Shown: piece by piece, positions 35,272 through 44,134 of the stretch | Position numbering within the stretch: the first letter of the stretch is position 1 | How the letters are laid out: every line of letters starts with the position of its first letter | Source of the DNA: Gemmatimonadota bacterium | Lineage (GTDB): Bacteria > Latescibacterota > UBA2968 > UBA8231 | Assembly (NCBI GenBank): GCA_009840005.1 | Contig: VXOR01000025.1 | Coordinates: forward strand, 48,618-112,617 | Length of the DNA: 64,000 nucleotides | Direction of reading: 5' to 3' | Position numbers and translations under genes: made by a program | The notes under the pieces: model-generated | What the model saw: only the letters and a program-made list of their open reading frames with translations | What the model was told of the DNA's origin: nothing | Databases searched by the model: none

Positions 35272-37200
35272 ATGACCGTTATTGAAGCAACTTTGCCACT
35301 AGTACAACCCCCGGCTTGGGCCGTGCTGGAGCGGCAGTTAATCAAGACGATGGAGGACGCCGTCCATCCATTCCTAGAAAAGTACACCCACCCCGACGGC
35401 CGTTTGATCTGGCGCGATGGCCTGCGCCATTCCCGCGACGGAGCCGACGATTTCTACGAGAGCTTTTACAACTGGCCGCTGCTGTACTTGCTCGGTGGCG
35501 GCGACCATTTGCTCGCCCTGGGTCAGCGGCAGTGGGAGGCTACTACCGAGCTGATGGTCGAGTACGGCCACGTGGACAAGGAATACGAGATCGGCTATGA
35601 CCAGTTCCACCAGAGCGAGAGCTACATCTACTTCTACCTGCTGTGCATGGCCGACCCGACCCACGCCGAGAATGTGGCGCGGGCGCGGCGCTTTGCTGGT
35701 TTCTATCTCAACGAAGACCCAGAGGCCCTCAACTACGACCCAGAGCACAAGATCATCAAGTGCGCCCACAACGGCAGTAAGGGGCCGCGCTGGCTGTACG
35801 AAGAGGACGAGGAGCCATCGTATGGGTACAGCCCGGGGATGGCGTGCTATGGCCTGCCCTACGAGGACTTAGAGGGGATTGACACGCCTGCGGACCTGAA
35901 GGATCCGGCCAAGGCGCGGCGCATGGGGCAGGCCATGAAGGAGCGCATGACGCGGGGCGATTGCGCCACCAACCTGCACGTCACCTCGCTGATCGCCAAC
36001 GCCTTCTACCTGACCGGCGACGACAAATACCGCGCTTGGCTGATCGAATACGTGGATGCGTGGATCGAACGGGCCGCGGCCAATGGGGGCCTGTTGCCCG
36101 ACAACGTGGGGCTGAGCGGGCAGGTCGGCGAATACATGGAAGGGCGCTGGTATGGGAGCATGTACGGCTGGACGTGGCCGCACGGGTTGTACAACATCGC
36201 CATGGCGGCCATTTTGGCCGGGACTCATTGCTATCTGCTAACCGGCGAGGAAAAGTATCTCGAACTGCCCCGCACCCAGCTAAGAAAGGTTATAGAGCAG
36301 GGGAAGATGGCCGACTTGGGCCAAATCGAGATGAGCTTGGGCGTGCACTGGATCGGCCAGCTAACCGCGCTCGGCGACGACAAGGTCAGTTTTGTGGTGC
36401 CCTATTGCTACGGGGCCAAAGGGTGGTCGGACTTCCAGCCGCTGGCGGCCATGTATCCGGCCGCGCTGTGGAATGCGAGCGGAGCAGCAGTCGATTGGGA
36501 AATGCTCGAAATGCTGCGCGCCAAAGAGCGCTACGACTGGCGCACAGTGGTACCGTTCCACAACAAAGAGGACGCGTACCACGAGCCGCCGTGGTTTTGC
36601 TATCTCAAGGGCGAAAACCCCGACTACCCGGTACAGATTCTCCAAGCGGCTCTCTCGCAGGTCTATCGGCGGATGGAGCTTATCCGCCGCGACGAGAGCG
36701 ACCTCCGCGACAACCACATCCACTGGTGGCAGCAGCTAAACCCGGTGACGACCGAGGCGCTCATTCAATTGACCTTGGGTGCGCCGCAACTCCTGTACAA
36801 CGGCGGCATCTTAATGGCCCCGCTGCGCTATTTTGACACCGAGCGCAAACGACCGGGCCTGCCAGCAGATGTGGCCGCGCTCGTCGAGACGGTGGAGCGG
36901 GACCACCTCGTGGTGCACTTGGTGAACCTCAGTGCGCTGGATAGTCGCAAGGTGTTGCTGCAAGCCGGAACCTTGGCCGAGCATCGGTTTGGGGAGGTTG
37001 CGTACAATTCCTTGGAGAGTGCGTACCCGGGCGCGGTAGGGAGCTATGCCGCGCCCCCCGTGGAGCAGACGCTCAAGCGCGTTGCCGTAGATGACACGCA
37101 CTTTGCGGTAGCCTTGCCGCCGGGAACTGAAATCCGCCTCGAAATCGGCTTGCAGCGGCACGCTAATGCGCCGACATACGACTTGCCAACCAACATTTAG
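35272..37200 (+). CDS. Large protein of unknown function with probable alpha/alpha-barrel
   Basis: 642 residues, no signal peptide. I cannot assign a named family. Aromatic and acidic hairpin motifs repeat along the first 450 residues (DFYESFYNWPLLYLLGGGD, QSESYIYFYLLCMAD, VTSLIANAFYLTGDDKYR, MYGWTWPHGLYNIAMAAIL), typical of six-hairpin or linalool-dehydratase-like barrels. The last 120 residues are beta-rich (HLVVHLVNLSA), as in glycosidase accessory domains. It is flanked by an SDR gene 26 bases before and an aldo/keto reductase gene 13 bases after, pointing to carbohydrate breakdown. Confidence 0.6.
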   Translation: MTVIEATLPLVQPPAWAVLERQLIKTMEDAVHPFLEKYTHPDGRLIWRDGLRHSRDGADDFYESFYNWPLLYLLGGGDHLLALGQRQWEATTELMVEYGHVDKEYEIGYDQFHQSESYIYFYLLCMADPTHAENVARARRFAGFYLNEDPEALNYDPEHKIIKCAHNGSKGPRWLYEEDEEPSYGYSPGMACYGLPYEDLEGIDTPADLKDPAKARRMGQAMKERMTRGDCATNLHVTSLIANAFYLTGDDKYRAWLIEYVDAWIERAAANGGLLPDNVGLSGQVGEYMEGRWYGSMYGWTWPHGLYNIAMAAILAGTHCYLLTGEEKYLELPRTQLRKVIEQGKMADLGQIEMSLGVHWIGQLTALGDDKVSFVVPYCYGAKGWSDFQPLAAMYPAALWNASGAAVDWEMLEMLRAKERYDWRTVVPFHNKEDAYHEPPWFCYLKGENPDYPVQILQAALSQVYRRMELIRRDESDLRDNHIHWWQQLNPVTTEALIQLTLGAPQLLYNGGILMAPLRYFDTERKRPGLPADVAALVETVERDHLVVHLVNLSALDSRKVLLQAGTLAEHRFGEVAYNSLESAYPGAVGSYAAPPVEQTLKRVAVDDTHFAVALPPGTEIRLEIGLQRHANAPTYDLPTNI

Positions 37201-37213
37201 ATTAGGAGCAAAC

Positions 37214-38182
37214 ATGGATTACGTGCGATTGGGACGGGCCGGGGTCAAGGTCTCGCGGCTGTGTTTGGGTACGGCCTTTCGGGGATACTGGCATGGGCAC
37301 ACGGACGAGGCGACCGCTATACGCACGGTCGAGACGGCCCTCGATTTGGGGTGCAATTTTATCGATTGCGCCAACTTCTACTTTCAGGGCCGTTGCGAGG
37401 AACTGTTGGGCAAGGCCATCAAGGGCAAGCGCGACGATTTGGTGATTACCACCAAGGTCTGGAGCCAAATAGGCGACGGTCCCAACGATCGCGGCTTGTC
37501 GCGCTTCGCCATCATGCGCGAGATCGAGCGGTCGCTGAAGCGCTTGAACACGGATTATGTGGATATCTACTTGCTGCACAACTGGGATCCAGACACCAAA
37601 CTCGACGAGACGCTGCGGGCGTTTGACGATTTGGTGCGGCAGGGCAAGGTGCGCTATGTGGGAGCTTGCAATTTTACCGCCGCCCAAGTGGTGGAGGCGC
37701 TGTGGACGGCCGATCGCGGGGGGATGGACCCATTATTTACTTTACAAAATCAGTATAACTTGTTGCACCGCTGGCAAATAGAGCCGGAGATATTGCCTTT
37801 GTGTCGGCAGTACGGTCTCGGTATGATGACCTACAGTCCGCTGGCTGTCGGCTTGTTGAGTGGCCGTTTTAGGCGCGGGCAAAAGCCGCCGACGGATAGC
37901 GCTTGGCAGGACGACGTGCGGTTTGCCGCAGCCATGAGCGAGCAAGCCGAGCGCATCGTGCAGAAGCTAACCGAGATCGGTCGGGCACAGGACAAGACTC
38001 CGGCGCAAGTTGCCGTTGCTTGGATATTGGCCAACGAGGATGTTACCGCGCCGATCATCGGCCCAGACCGCCCCGAGCACGTGGAGGAGGTCTTTGGGGC
38101 GCTGGAGGTGGAGCTAGGATCCGAAGAATTAGCAGCCTTAGACGCCCTATCTCAGTGGACGCCGCTGGCGCGGACGCATTAA
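37214..38182 (+). CDS. Aldo/keto reductase
   Basis: A 322-residue TIM-barrel oxidoreductase. It shows LGTAFRGYWHG, the catalytic Asp and Tyr in FIDCANFYFQG, the lysine in VITTKVW and the histidine in YLLHNWDPD, with NADPH-binding near YSPLAVGLLSG and IIGPDRPEHV. TAGGAG precedes ATG 37214; an in-frame Met at 37166 overlaps the previous gene. It closes the SDR-unknown-AKR operon. Confidence 0.92.
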   Translation: MDYVRLGRAGVKVSRLCLGTAFRGYWHGHTDEATAIRTVETALDLGCNFIDCANFYFQGRCEELLGKAIKGKRDDLVITTKVWSQIGDGPNDRGLSRFAIMREIERSLKRLNTDYVDIYLLHNWDPDTKLDETLRAFDDLVRQGKVRYVGACNFTAAQVVEALWTADRGGMDPLFTLQNQYNLLHRWQIEPEILPLCRQYGLGMMTYSPLAVGLLSGRFRRGQKPPTDSAWQDDVRFAAAMSEQAERIVQKLTEIGRAQDKTPAQVAVAWILANEDVTAPIIGPDRPEHVEEVFGALEVELGSEELAALDALSQWTPLARTH

Positions 38183-38290
38183 CGATGTTGTCTGAAAAAA
38201 TCTAATTTTTTGACGCAAAGGACATTCCCTATCCGATTAGGGCTTATATTTTTAACCGTTTTACGGGAAGTCAATCCTTTTACTTACTTA

Positions 38291-38428
38291 TGTTACGCAC
38301 AGGCTCCTAGGTATGGGATGCTTCGCTTCGCTCAGCATGACAAGTGCTAGGTTGCTGCTTGACTATGTCATGCTGAGCGGAGCGAAGCGGAGTCGAAGCA
38401 TCTATTACCTCGATGCCCATGCGTAACA
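38291..38428. repeat. Palindromic MITE-like intergenic element
   Basis: TGTTACGCA (38291-38299) is exactly inverted at 38420-38428 (TGCGTAACA). Inside, GGATGCTTCG...CTCAGCATGACA (about 38315-38342) is the imperfect inverse of TGTCATGCTGAGCGG...GAAGCATC (38366-38402). The 138-bp unit has no coding potential. A TTACTTA stretch flanks it on both sides but is not immediately adjacent on the right. It fills most of the 296-base gap 38183-38478; no gene is seen in the rest. Confidence 0.7.
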
Positions 38429-38478
38429 TCAGTTACTTAGGTGCGTAGCCCAAGGAATTTGACGATATAAAGTTGACC

Positions 38479-39309
38479 ATGCCAAAGCCCTCCACTCATC
38501 GGCCTCCCGACCCCAAAGCCTGCGCCGTCGCTCGCGCCGTTGGCGAGGTGGTCCACCCGGCCCAGGTCATCCTGTTCGGCTCGCGCGCCCGGGGTGACTT
38601 TACCCCGGATTCGGACATTGACCTACTCATCATCATCGGCTCCGGTGCGGTGGACCAGCAGACCTACCAACGCACCAGCGCCGCCGCCCACCGCAAAGTC
38701 GAGGAACTATACGGCGGCTCGATAGACGTCGATTTGGTCCGCATGAGCGAAGGGGCCTTCCACGACGGCCGTCGGGCGCGCAACCACGTGGCAGGGCAGG
38801 CCGTTCGCGATGGTTTGGACGCCAAGGGAGACAAAGTGACCTACGACAACCCGCAACCGACCAATTGGCCCGATATACAGCAACGCATCGCCAATACCGA
38901 GCGGGAACTCGGCGTTCTGAAAATTTTAGTCGAGGCAAATGCTGCTCAAGAAGCCATTGGCTTTCACGCGCAGCAGGCCCTTGAAAATGCGCTGAAGGGC
39001 TGGATTTCCGCGCTCGACGCCGACTACCGCAACACCCACGACCTGATGAAGCTCGTGGCAATCGTGCGCCAGCATCCGGCTGAAAACGACACCGCGGCTG
39101 GCGAGCAGCTAGCGTGGCTGACTGATTATGCAGTGCGCTACCGCTATGCCGGTGCCGAGGTGGTCATGGACGACCGCTTTGCGCTGCTCGAGGCCGTGGC
39201 CGAGACCGTCACGGAGATAATCGCCCGCATCCGCGCACTGGTCGCAACCGAAGAAGAAATGGATCAACAGAATTCGTCCACAAACCCAGATGAATCGACG
39301 GCAGAATAG
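38479..39309 (+). CDS. Nucleotidyltransferase-HEPN fusion protein
   Basis: A 276-residue protein joining two domains usually encoded as a toxin-antitoxin pair. Residues 1-115 are a minimal nucleotidyltransferase with VILFGSRARGDFTPDSDID, keeping the GSxxxG and DxD metal motif. Residues 135-255 are HEPN-like (FHAQQALENALKGWI and YRNTHDLMKLV). No clear R-x4-6-H RNase motif is seen. In two-gene systems MNT modifies and silences its HEPN partner; a fusion would keep both in fixed ratio. ATG 38479 is used, with a TTG two codons earlier possible. Its neighbours are metabolic. Confidence 0.8.
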   Translation: MPKPSTHRPPDPKACAVARAVGEVVHPAQVILFGSRARGDFTPDSDIDLLIIIGSGAVDQQTYQRTSAAAHRKVEELYGGSIDVDLVRMSEGAFHDGRRARNHVAGQAVRDGLDAKGDKVTYDNPQPTNWPDIQQRIANTERELGVLKILVEANAAQEAIGFHAQQALENALKGWISALDADYRNTHDLMKLVAIVRQHPAENDTAAGEQLAWLTDYAVRYRYAGAEVVMDDRFALLEAVAETVTEIIARIRALVATEEEMDQQNSSTNPDESTAE

Positions 39310-39395
39310 CGCGATGCTTGTGAAATCAGCGAAGAGTGGGAGCTGATTTACGCGGTTGACCAGTAAGGCTGCCCAATATCACCGGAAGGATTTTC

Positions 39396-39695
39396 ATGTC
39401 CGCAGTGCAAGACATTCTCGTATTTTTTCAGACCACCCCCGCACTCGACGCCCAAGTAGTAGCTTGGGCGCGCTACGAAGCCTCCAAGGGCACGGGCCTA
39501 GGCGACTTGGTCGAGGAGAGCGATCCTCCTTACCACAACGCCATGGCGGCCATGCGCGACGGCTGGCAAGTCATCCAGATGTCGGAACTCAAACATCGCT
39601 CGCCCCAAGAGGGCTATGAACTGGGGCCGCTGCCCTACCAGGTAGTGCTGTCGAAATTCAACGAACTGCAAAAAGAGGAAGGAGCCACATCGTGA
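39396..39695 (+). CDS. Small protein of unknown function coupled to PhyH
   Basis: A 99-residue protein I do not recognise. It is soluble and fairly acidic. GGAAGGA stands 7 bases before ATG 39396, and the stop overlaps the PhyH GTG start (GTGA), so it looks genuinely translated and coupled. Landmarks are DILVFFQTTPALDAQVV and a C-terminal YELGPLPYQVVLSKFNELQ. It may act with the dioxygenase that follows. Confidence 0.65.
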   Translation: MSAVQDILVFFQTTPALDAQVVAWARYEASKGTGLGDLVEESDPPYHNAMAAMRDGWQVIQMSELKHRSPQEGYELGPLPYQVVLSKFNELQKEEGATS

Positions 39696-40501
39696 AAGAG
39701 CATCTTTTGAACTCGAAGCAGATGGCGCAATTCGTTGCCTCGGGGTATTTGAAGTTCGAAGAAATGGTGCCCCAAGATTTGTGCCGAGCTTGCCTTGAGG
39801 AGATGCACCACAACCGGGGCTATCTCGCCGTGGGTACCCCCTTTGAGGAGACTTGGCCCAAAGGCACGGCCTTGGGCGATGCGTTCCGCCTGCCGCAGGT
39901 GCAGGGACTCATCCACTCCTTGGTCGGCCCCGATCCCCTGTACGACCACCACGCTGCACACTTGACCAAGGCCGAACAAACCAAGGGCCCCAATATGCAC
40001 CAAGACTCGATCATCGACTTCCGCGACCATTACTTCGATATCCAGCTCTCGCTGTTCCCTGCGGATACTACAGACGAGATGGGCGGTACTTTCTTGGTGC
40101 CGGGAACGCAATTCCGCAACGTGCGCACTGGGGAGATATCCATTTACCACCACATGCGCGGCAAAATCTGGGCGACCTGTCCGGCAGGGACCATGTACGT
40201 GTGGAACACCCGCGTCTGGCACGGGGCGCGCAGCAACTACACGGCGCAGGATCGCTTCATGTACAAGTTGCGGCTCAACCCGACGCGGCCGCAGGTCTGC
40301 AACTTTGACACCGCGGATCTGGACGATCCTGAGATCGGTCGCATCCTATCGACCAACCACGGCTGGGAGGGCAACGAGCAGCGCTACGAACTGATGCAGC
40401 GCGTGCGCTTGTGGCGCTTTGTCTCCGACCAGCCAAACTACGATGTGGGCGAGCGGTTTATGCGGCGCATTGAGTACCAGCCTAGCGAGGCGGCAGGCTA
40501 G
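39692..40501 (+). CDS. Phytanoyl-CoA dioxygenase (PhyH) family protein
   Basis: A 269-residue Fe(II)/2-oxoglutarate-dependent oxygenase-like protein. The metal triad is HQD (in NMHQDSIIDF) and the distal His in RVWHGARSN, with the 2-oxoglutarate-binding Arg a few residues on. PhyH proteins hydroxylate diverse small molecules, and the substrate is unknown. The start is GTG 39692, coupled to the small upstream gene. A second PhyH gene at 47.0 kb is only distantly similar. Confidence 0.85.
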   Translation: MKEHLLNSKQMAQFVASGYLKFEEMVPQDLCRACLEEMHHNRGYLAVGTPFEETWPKGTALGDAFRLPQVQGLIHSLVGPDPLYDHHAAHLTKAEQTKGPNMHQDSIIDFRDHYFDIQLSLFPADTTDEMGGTFLVPGTQFRNVRTGEISIYHHMRGKIWATCPAGTMYVWNTRVWHGARSNYTAQDRFMYKLRLNPTRPQVCNFDTADLDDPEIGRILSTNHGWEGNEQRYELMQRVRLWRFVSDQPNYDVGERFMRRIEYQPSEAAG

Positions 40502-40570
40502 CAACGATCTTAGCGCTCCCAGCGACCGGCGCGGCGTAGTTGGCGGTGCTAAGAGGACTCTTCCAAAGAC

Positions 40571-42310
40571 ATGGCTATAGAAAGTCCAGTGCTGTTGTCG
40601 TCGTATGCCCGCTGCGGGCAGGAGCGCTCCTTCGCGTTTGTCGATCTGGTGGACGAGGTGGTGGCTACAGCAGCGGACGAGGTGCGCCCGGCCCTCAGCG
40701 CGGTGGAGCGGGCAGTGGAGCAAGGACTGCATGCAGCCGGATTTGTCTGCTACGAGGCTGCGGCTGGTTTGGAACCGGCCTTTACCACTCGCCCGGCAGG
40801 AGCGCTTCCCTTGGTTTACTTTGGCCTCTTTGCGGAGCGGACGTCGGTGGCTGCGCCTAGCGTCGATTTGGGTGCCTACGAGCTAGACGAGTGGCAACCG
40901 TCGGTACCGCGGGAGGAGTACGAGACCGCTATTGAGCGCATCCGCGCCTACATTGCGGCTGGCGACACGTACCAAGTCAACTACACCTTGCGCTTGCACA
41001 GCCGCTTCCGAGGTGACCCGCTGGTGTTGTACCGCGACATGGGGCAGGTGCAGGAGTCCGCGCTGTGCGCGTACTTCGACTTGGGTCGGCATGTGCTAAT
41101 CTCGGCGTCGCCCGAGCTGTTCTTCCGCCTGCAAGACGGGCGTTGCACGGTGCGGCCCATGAAGGGGACTCGGCCACGGGGTCGCTTTGCAGCCGAGGAT
41201 CTGCAGCGGGCCGAGGACCTGCAAAATTCCGCTAAGGACCGCGCTGAGAATCTGATGGTTACAGACATGTTGCGCAATGACTTAGGGCGTATATCGCAAG
41301 TCGGCAGCGTGGCGGTTCCGGCCCTGTGGTCGGTCGAACGCTATCCCACGGTGTGGCAGCTAACTTCTACTGTGGAAAGCCAACTCAAAGCCGGCGTGAG
41401 CTTGCCCGACATCTTTGCCGCGCTCTTTCCCTGCGGCTCGGTGACCGGCGCGCCCAAGGTGCGGACCATGGAGATCATCGCCGAGCTGGAGCGCGCCCCG
41501 CGCGGTATTTACACCGGCTGCATGGGCTATGTATCGCCGGGGCCGGAGGCGTGCTTTAACGTGGCGATTCGCACGGCGCATCTCGACCGAGAGAGCGGAC
41601 AGCTCGAATTTGGCGTGGGCGGCGGGATCGTTTGGGAATCGTCGGCTGCGGAAGAATACGCCGAATGCCTCATCAAGGCCGAGGTCTTGCGCGCCCGGCC
41701 GCGTCCGTCTTTTGAATTGTTGGAGACGCTTTTGTACGAAGAAGGGGATTACTTTCTGTTAGAGAGTCATTTAGAGCGTTTGTCCCAGTCGGCAGCGTAC
41801 TGGGGATTTTGCTATGCGGACGACAGGGTGCGGGCACAGTTGCAAGACGCGACCAAGGCTATGGAGGGCCAGTGCAGGGTGCGCTTGCTACTGGCCCGCA
41901 ACGGCGAGACCCGCGTGCAGCATCAGGCGCTCGCGCCGCCGCGACGGCTGCGGGTGGCGCTGGCCGCCGAGCCGGTCGATAGCACCGATCCCTTGCTGTA
42001 CCACAAGACGACCCATAGGGCCATGTACGACCGGCAGTTGGCGGTGCGCCCGGATTGCGACGATGTGGTGCTGTACAACGAGCGCGGCGAGCTGACCGAG
42101 TGCTGCATCGGCAACTTGGTGCTGGAGCGCGATGGCGTCCGCTACACGCCCCCGGTCGAATCCGGGCTGTTGGCCGGCACGTTCCGCGCCGAGCTGTTGG
42201 CTCAGGGCCAACTCTGCGAACGCCCGTTGCCCAGCGGCGAATTGGCGCGGGCCGACGCCCTTTATCTTATTAATTCAGTTCGGCGCTGGGTCGAACTGGA
42301 ACTCATCTAA
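40571..42310 (+). CDS. pabB-pabC: Aminodeoxychorismate synthase component I fused to aminodeoxychorismate lyase
   Basis: A 579-residue fusion for p-aminobenzoate (folate) synthesis. Residues 1-370 are a chorismate-binding PabB domain with MKGTRPRG, the catalytic segment FPCGSVTGAPKVRTMEII and GVGGGIVWES. Residues 375-579 are a fold-type IV PLP lyase (PabC) with the PLP lysine in YHKTTHR, followed by NERGELTECCIGN. Such fusions are known in many bacteria. The glutaminase PabA is not in the window. The gene stands among accessory sugar genes, although its function is housekeeping. Confidence 0.92.
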   Translation: MAIESPVLLSSYARCGQERSFAFVDLVDEVVATAADEVRPALSAVERAVEQGLHAAGFVCYEAAAGLEPAFTTRPAGALPLVYFGLFAERTSVAAPSVDLGAYELDEWQPSVPREEYETAIERIRAYIAAGDTYQVNYTLRLHSRFRGDPLVLYRDMGQVQESALCAYFDLGRHVLISASPELFFRLQDGRCTVRPMKGTRPRGRFAAEDLQRAEDLQNSAKDRAENLMVTDMLRNDLGRISQVGSVAVPALWSVERYPTVWQLTSTVESQLKAGVSLPDIFAALFPCGSVTGAPKVRTMEIIAELERAPRGIYTGCMGYVSPGPEACFNVAIRTAHLDRESGQLEFGVGGGIVWESSAAEEYAECLIKAEVLRARPRPSFELLETLLYEEGDYFLLESHLERLSQSAAYWGFCYADDRVRAQLQDATKAMEGQCRVRLLLARNGETRVQHQALAPPRRLRVALAAEPVDSTDPLLYHKTTHRAMYDRQLAVRPDCDDVVLYNERGELTECCIGNLVLERDGVRYTPPVESGLLAGTFRAELLAQGQLCERPLPSGELARADALYLINSVRRWVELELI

Positions 42311-42314
42311 GGAA

Positions 42315-42430
42315 GCGCATCATGTATAAAATTATCCGCAGATGGACGCAGATAGCCTTATAGATTATTCACGATTTCCTATCTGCGTTTATCTGCGTTT
42401 ATCTGCGGATTAAAGGAGCGCATCATGTAT
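42315..42430. repeat. Palindromic repeat element flanked by a 13-bp duplication of a gene start
   Basis: ATCCGCAGATGGACGCAGATA (42334-42353, left arm) is imperfectly inverted as TATCTGCG...TTTATCTGCGGAT (42380-42410). The element is bounded by exact 13-bp copies of GCGCATCATGTAT at 42315-42327 and 42418-42430; the right copy carries the ATG of the DegT gene. The left half also occurs at 27716-27743. Confidence 0.7.
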
Positions 42431-43594
42431 CGCATTGGCCAAGCAGAAATCAAGCAACTACAGCAGCTATTCGACAGCGGCGCGATTTTCCGCTATGGAT
42501 CGGGTGGGGAATGCGACCGCTTTGAAAGGAATTGGGCGCGCTACGTGGGCGTAGAGCACTGTCGGATGACGCGTTCGGGGACCTCGGCGCTGTACGCAGC
42601 ATTGGTGGGATTGGGCGTGGGGCCGGGGGATCAGGTGATTGTGCCCGCCTATACCTACATGGCGACCGCCTTGGCGGTGTTGGGTGCTGGAGCCATTCCA
42701 GTAATCGCCGATGTAGATGACTCCTTGACGCTGTGCCCCAAGGATTTAAAGCGGCGAATTACCAAGCACACTAGGGCGATTATTCCGGTCCACATGGTCG
42801 GCCTGCCCTGTGATATGAAGCGAATTACCAAGATCGCCCGCAAACGCAAATTGCTCGTCCTTGAAGACGCCTGTCAGGCGGTGGGCGGCGGGTACGAGGG
42901 GCGGATGTTGGGCAGTTGGGGCCACGCTGGCGCGTTTAGTTTTAACTTCTTCAAGAACATGACCTGCGGCGAGGGCGGGGCGTTTGTCACCAATGCCGAG
43001 GCGGTGCATCAGCGCGGCTCAGTGGCGGTGGACTGCTGCTCCTTTTACTGGAACCCCGACGAAGAGCGCGAAGAGCTGCAATTTGCCGGTCCCAACTTCC
43101 GGGCCTCAGAAGTCGAGGGGGCCATACTCAACGTGCAATTGCGGCGAATTCGGGGGATGCTCAAGACCATGCGCGCCCACAAGCAGGAATTGCTTCAGGT
43201 CGGGCTGGAGGTGGGGTTGGAGTCGATAAAGAACAACAGCTTGGACTACGAGTGCGGTACGCACGTAGGATTTTTGTTTGCTACTGAGGACGAGGCGCGC
43301 TCTTTTCGCAACCGACTGGCCGACCAAGGCGTGTCCTCCTTTTTGCCCATGGATACCGGCCGCCACGTCTATACGCGCTGGGAGCCTATTTTGCGCTACC
43401 AAGGCGCGCATCATCCGGCGCTCGATCCCTTTAAGCTGCCAGCCAATCGCAAGGCGCGGGTCAAATACAAGCTAAATACGTGCCAAGACTCGCTCGACGT
43501 GTTGGCGCGCGCCGTCTTGGTGCCCATGCACCCGAACAACACCAAGGCCAAGGTGCGGAAGATAGGAGAAGCGATTCGGGTAGCCGCGGGCTGA
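42425..43594 (+). CDS. DegT/DnrJ/EryC1/StrS-family aminotransferase
   Basis: A 389-residue PLP-dependent sugar aminotransferase. RSGTSALYAALVGLG is the phosphate-binding turn, VLEDACQAVGGGY has the ring aspartate, and the PLP lysine lies in FNFFKNMTCGEGG. AAAGGAG precedes ATG 42425, in the right-hand copy of a 13-bp duplication around a palindromic repeat. It is not closely similar to the DegT protein at 27.8 kb. The substrate is unknown. Confidence 0.88.
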   Translation: MYRIGQAEIKQLQQLFDSGAIFRYGSGGECDRFERNWARYVGVEHCRMTRSGTSALYAALVGLGVGPGDQVIVPAYTYMATALAVLGAGAIPVIADVDDSLTLCPKDLKRRITKHTRAIIPVHMVGLPCDMKRITKIARKRKLLVLEDACQAVGGGYEGRMLGSWGHAGAFSFNFFKNMTCGEGGAFVTNAEAVHQRGSVAVDCCSFYWNPDEEREELQFAGPNFRASEVEGAILNVQLRRIRGMLKTMRAHKQELLQVGLEVGLESIKNNSLDYECGTHVGFLFATEDEARSFRNRLADQGVSSFLPMDTGRHVYTRWEPILRYQGAHHPALDPFKLPANRKARVKYKLNTCQDSLDVLARAVLVPMHPNNTKAKVRKIGEAIRVAAG

Positions 43595-43632
43595 AATTGA
43601 CGTGCCTGCATACGTCGTCTATACTAAAAATT

Positions 43633-44049
43633 ATGAACGCTAGAGAAATGACTGCCCAAGAGCACACGCAGACCGCCTTGGAATTTCTGGATGCTTCTGA
43701 TCGAGAATTTGCCGCCGGCGAACGCTTACAGGCTTCGGAAAAGCTCTATGGTGCTGCCACGCATATCGTAACCGCCATTGCCCAACAGCGGGCCTGGCAA
43801 TACCGCAGCCACCGCGCTATGAAAAACGCCGTTTTCCGGCTGGAGCAAGAGCATAACGACCCGCTCATTCTCGCCGGATTCTTGGCGGCGGAAGATTTCC
43901 ACAAGAATTTCTTCCACAATGATATGGAAGAATACGAGATTGAACAGGAACGCCCCGTAGTTCATCGCTTCGTCTCTCGGATGCTAGCCCTGATCAACGA
44001 GACCGCTAGCACCGATTCCGACCGCGCTGGCAAGGAAACAGCCCCGTAG
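43633..44049 (+). CDS. PaREP1/HEPN-like small helical protein
   Basis: A 138-residue all-helical protein. The core EFAAGERLQASEKLYGAATHIVTAIA resembles the PaREP1/HEPN-related family, in which this kind of helix pair is conserved; the family function is unknown. ATG 43633 follows a weak ribosome site; an upstream in-frame Met at 43480 overlaps the aminotransferase and is rejected. It is the second HEPN-like protein in the window, about 4 kb from the nucleotidyltransferase-HEPN fusion, but with no adjoining nucleotidyltransferase gene. Confidence 0.6.
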   Translation: MNAREMTAQEHTQTALEFLDASDREFAAGERLQASEKLYGAATHIVTAIAQQRAWQYRSHRAMKNAVFRLEQEHNDPLILAGFLAAEDFHKNFFHNDMEEYEIEQERPVVHRFVSRMLALINETASTDSDRAGKETAP

Positions 44050-44134
44050 GCATTGCGGCGGCAAATCGCGCTTGGCGAGGATCAGCGATCGACAGCCTAG
44101 ATCATGGCGCGGAGCGTGAGACAATACTCGGGAT

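Noticed and set aside
38183..38290. AT-rich stretch after the aldo/keto reductase checked for a terminator or RNA gene
   Set aside because: Only a short AAAAAATCTAATTTTTT inverted repeat without a GC stem; no tRNA-like or riboswitch-like fold was recognised.
43480..43632. N-terminal extension of the PaREP1/HEPN-like protein
   Set aside because: It would overlap the aminotransferase gene by over 100 bp with an Arg-rich shadow sequence; the family-like part starts at ATG 43633.
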